Of a stretch of DNA of 64,000 bases, positions 60,810 through 64,000 are shown one piece after another. The position numbers and the translations under genes were made by a program. The stretch is from contig CAXIPT010000003.1 of the NCBI GenBank assembly GCA_964030475.1, positions 5,261,635 to 5,325,634 of the forward strand. The letters run 5' to 3'. Below the pieces are notes generated by a model. The model was not told the origin of the DNA and ran no database searches. It was given only the letters and a program-made list of their open reading frames with translations. Position 1 is the first letter of the stretch. Each line of letters starts with the position of its first letter. Origin of the DNA: Tethya wilhelma (lineage: Eukaryota; Porifera; Demospongiae; Tethyida; Tethyidae).

Positions 60810-63800
60810 TCAAGAGTCAGATTTAGAGGGAATCTTGGGCATCGTAGCTGCCATGTCTTTCAAGGTCTGCATGTGCAGTTTCCTCTCTTTTCTCTCCTTC
60901 CTCTCCTGCCAGTACTGCTGCAGCTTCTTTCTCTCCTCTTCCTCTTCAATCTGGAAGACATTCTTCTGACGAGGGATGAGGCTGCTCAGACTACATGTGG
61001 AGAAACCAAGAAGACACTAGAGTCATGTTGCTGAATTTATATGTTGCTACATGATGTACTGTACAATGAATGGTAGAAATATTGACAGTGCTATATCCTA
61101 CATCATGTAGGCAGCAAAGATACCCACCCACCTAGAAGGTGTACAAGAAACTGTAAATTGGAGGCACAATGAAATACTATTGAATGCCTATAGACCACTG
61201 TGGTAAACCACACCTGTAGACACCCCTCTAAGAGGACACAACCCAACCACATCTGAACCAGGTTGGTAAGACATCAAACAGCCTCACTCCAATGGCTGCT
61301 CACCAGTCAAAGATGACAGCATCCACACCCATCTTCTTCTGCCTCTCAATGTTCTCCACCTTGTTGTTGTCGTGGCCCCACGTGAACACAACCAGCTGCT
61401 TCTTCTTGATGGTATCCATGATGTCAGGGTTGGCCAACAGATGGGTAGAGTGGACATCAATACCCTGGACAGTACAAGATGTAAGGCACACAGTGAGACC
61501 ACTTGTATCACTGGCAGCTGTGATCACACTGACTTACCAAGAGTTTCTCAGCTCTTGCGTGCATCATGGCATCGTAGATGGTTGCTCCACGGACGTCGCA
61601 CGGAGTCCCCCACAAGTGGTAGAGAGTTGTCGTCAAGAACACTACAGGATACTTGGGTTGCTTCAACCGTAGACTGTGCATCGATACAAAGGTTAGGTGC
61701 ATAGTTAGAGATATGTATCTTCATGTTGAAAAAATATTTCACATTTTAAATGTTCGTGTTTAACTATTTGTGGGAATTTTTGTACCCATCACATGTACAA
61801 AATTAGATGCTAATTTTGGTGACCCATTACCAATACATTGCCTCACTATGGTAACTCCCAAAGTGAACATTAGTCAAATTACGGTAGCCAACAATGATTT
61901 GTGCAACACACAGACATACAAACCTACATGGTACACATGTTGGAGTCAAAGCAAGAGAAGATGATTTTCCTTCGATGAGCATGACGATAGACTGTCCGTA
62001 GAATGATGTCCGCCATCAGATTCCTATCAAAGTAGTCGAAGTGAGTCGATGGATCTTCCTGTCGGGGATCAGGATACTTGATCTCAATGTTGAAACCAAC
62101 ATGACTGGGAATTGACTTGAACAGCTGGACATGCAAAAACACACAAAGATGAACCTCGACTTGTTTGTGATTATTGTAATATTTGTGAAGGAGGCTGCGA
62201 AGGAGGAGTCTGGAAAGGAGGCTATCTAAAAGTTTGAAACTCAAAAGGAATTAGTTTTGTTCTCTCTCAAACACTTCCCCCCTCAAGCCTACCTGCTTTA
62301 AAGTGGGGAATGTCTTCCTCTCTGGAAGCACCTCCTTGTACGACCCCACACCCCAGTAGGTCTCGAGGGAGGAGTCTGAGTCGTATGAGTTCTCCCCTCC
62401 ACTCCCGTTGCTGCTGTACCCTGACCCTGAGCTCTTCCTCCTTCCGTCTATGGAGTCCCCTCCTTTCTTCGGACCGAGGACGCTGGAGTGGTCCAGCTTG
62501 AGCTGCTGGAGCTGAGAGAGAGTGAGGTCCTTCACGAACATCTCGTAGAGCTCTCCCGAGAAGTAGCCTTGTCTGGCGAGCGTCGTGCACACCCTAAAGT
62601 TGTGGTAGACCACTGGGATGAGGTCTTTGGTGAGCTGGACGTCAAACTCAACGTAGTCAGCACCATGGAGACCAGCCTGCTTGAGAGACAAGATGGTGTT
62701 CTCTGTCACCGTGGGTTTCCTGTGGAGAATGTGTGTTGGATGAGTGAGGCATGAAGAAAGAACATTAATTTTGTCATTGGGAAATGTCTACATAGAAAAT
62801 TTCTTAACTACTGTATGCACGAAGAACTAGGAAAGGGTCATGGATGCAACCCCCCCCCCAAAGATATTGCTATACACAAAATGTATGTGCACATGGTGTG
62901 CACCTAGGCAATACTCACAGCTCTGTCTCAACATGGTAGGAGTCTCCAGACCCCCTGTGCCCGATGTCAAGGGGTCTCTTGTGCTCCTTCCAGTAGTTGG
63001 CATAAGAGTACTTGGTGAAGTGCAGGGACTGGGAGTCAGTCACAGGATGGATGAGGAGGTAGTTGACTGCAAGGAGGAGAGAAGAGGGAAGAAAGACAAC
63101 AATGGGTGGGGGGAGAGATAGGTGTAATCACAATCACAATTACCGTACAGTGGGTAAATTTGGTGAATTATTCTGCAAATCCCCAAATTAAAAATCACCA
63201 AATAGTTTTATACGCACGTATGCGCATATCAATAATATAGCTGTGTGTAGAATTAACTTGGCAAATTTAAAATCACCAATCACACTAAAATGTGAATTTT
63301 AAGCCTGCAAAATTTATCTGCTATATGGTAGCTTAGTCTAGTGAGCTAGAATTTGAGTGGGCTCTAGCACCTCACCTCACCAAACCAAACTAGACAAAGG
63401 TAGACATATTGGTGGACACAACATCATGAAGGCACATATTACGTATAGGCTCATGTGACTGTCATGTGATAGTGCATGTGAGAGACTAACATGTGATAGT
63501 TCCTATGGAAATGAGCTGCAGTGAGAACAAGGTCAGAGTCAGTTGACCTTTGCTTGAACCAGACAAGTACTGTGCTGGCAGGATGCTGGTTCTCCCCACA
63601 TGCACCATGGACTCCTTGCTGGGAGCTCCATCAGAGGAAGGGTCTGCCTTGGAGTGGTACACATCAATGATAAACCCCTACAAGGAGAAGGAGAAAGTTG
63701 TGGGTTTAGTCAAATCCATCAAATGTCAGAAATAAATACATGATGATGGTTTAAAGATGATGATGAAAGCACAAGTACTAGGTAAGGGTCATGAAATTAA

Positions 63801-64000
63801 AAAAAAAAACTTCCACAGAAGCTATAAATCCTCAGTATTCCAATATCCATTATGGCTAATAGCATAAGAATGTTTCATGTACAGTAGTGCATTAACGTAC
63901 ACATGTCTTGAAGCTGTTTGCTCTGGTGTGGAAGATCATCATCTGGGTGTCCTGGTGGAAGGAGCAGCCATGGTCATCTTGGTCCCTGAACTCACAGTCT
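60810..64000 (-). CDS. GPCPD1: Glycerophosphocholine phosphodiesterase GPCPD1, second copy (5' end beyond window)
   Basis: Minus-strand exons 64000-63901 (open), 63677-63571, 63066-62919, 62719-62293, 62124-61928, 61673-61538, 61464-61304 and 60990-60810. The GDPD domain has catalytic features in order: IGHRGSGDS (62950s), ENT, VEFDVQLTKD, VVYH, FNIEIKYP, VFTWGHDN. The family hydrolyses glycerophosphocholine to glycerol-3-phosphate and choline. The upstream exon (FHQDTQMMIFHTRANSF) is the end of the N-terminal region; the CBM20-type domain expected in this family would lie further upstream. It differs from the first copy by scattered SNPs and small intron indels. Confidence 0.9.
63143..63328. 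mobile_element. MITE with CCGTA-type termini
   Basis: Ends CCGTACAGTGGGTAAATTT and (reverse) CCATATAGCAGATAAATTT are imperfect inverted repeats flanked by TA. It lies in a GPCPD1 intron. A partial relative is seen in CEP350 intron 7 (19146-19226). Confidence 0.65.

Overview
The window is animal nuclear DNA: AT-rich, with short introns (about 50-300 bp), dinucleotide microsatellites and tightly packed genes. The gene set (STEEP1, CEP350, eIF2-alpha, LRRC56, a laminin-like gene, GPCPD1, Roc-COR/Death proteins) and the compactness suggest an early-branching metazoan, most likely a sponge; that placement is inference. Ten single N's (3291, 4918, 14048, 24283, 29954, 42896, 44729, 49089, 50724, 60466) look like contig joins or unresolved bases. 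At several of them (4918, 14048, 50724, 60466) the sequence restarts with a near-copy of what came just before, so some 'duplications' are probably two haplotypes laid end to end.

Layout. 1-11.1 kb: a family of intronless genes resembling aerolysin-like beta-pore-forming proteins (one partial, three intact, two broken, one fragment), with repeats between them. 11.2-16.0 kb: STEEP1 on the minus strand, head-to-head with CEP350; the divergent promoter, STEEP1 exons 1-4 and CEP350 exon 1 are present twice. 15.9-27.7 kb: the 14-exon CEP350 gene. 27.9-29.3 kb: eIF2-alpha. 29.3-55.4 kb: a tandem family of Roc-COR GTPase genes with two C-terminal Death-like domains, interrupted by LRRC56 (minus), a decayed eIF2-alpha copy and several transposons. 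55.6-58.3 kb: a short laminin-like gene, tail-to-tail with GPCPD1 (minus), which is present twice (58.5-60.4 and 60.8-64 kb).

The main discovery candidate is in the Roc-COR family. Between a tiny ATG exon (27-30 nt, phase 0) and the GTPase exon lie arrays of about 100-bp units. Each unit has a 3' splice site, exactly three variable bases and a 5' splice site (cAG-NNN-GTAAGT). Read this way the arrays hold about 62 consecutive single-codon (3-nt) exons, none a stop codon, followed by a 19, 25 or 31-nt exon (all 1 mod 3, all open) that joins the GTPase exon in frame. In array D the intronic sequence has diverged strongly but the AG-NNN-GTAAGT core survives. This looks like a combinatorial, one-residue-at-a-time splicing system that would write a variable N-terminal peptide onto an NLR/ROCO-type signalling protein. 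RNA evidence is needed to prove it.
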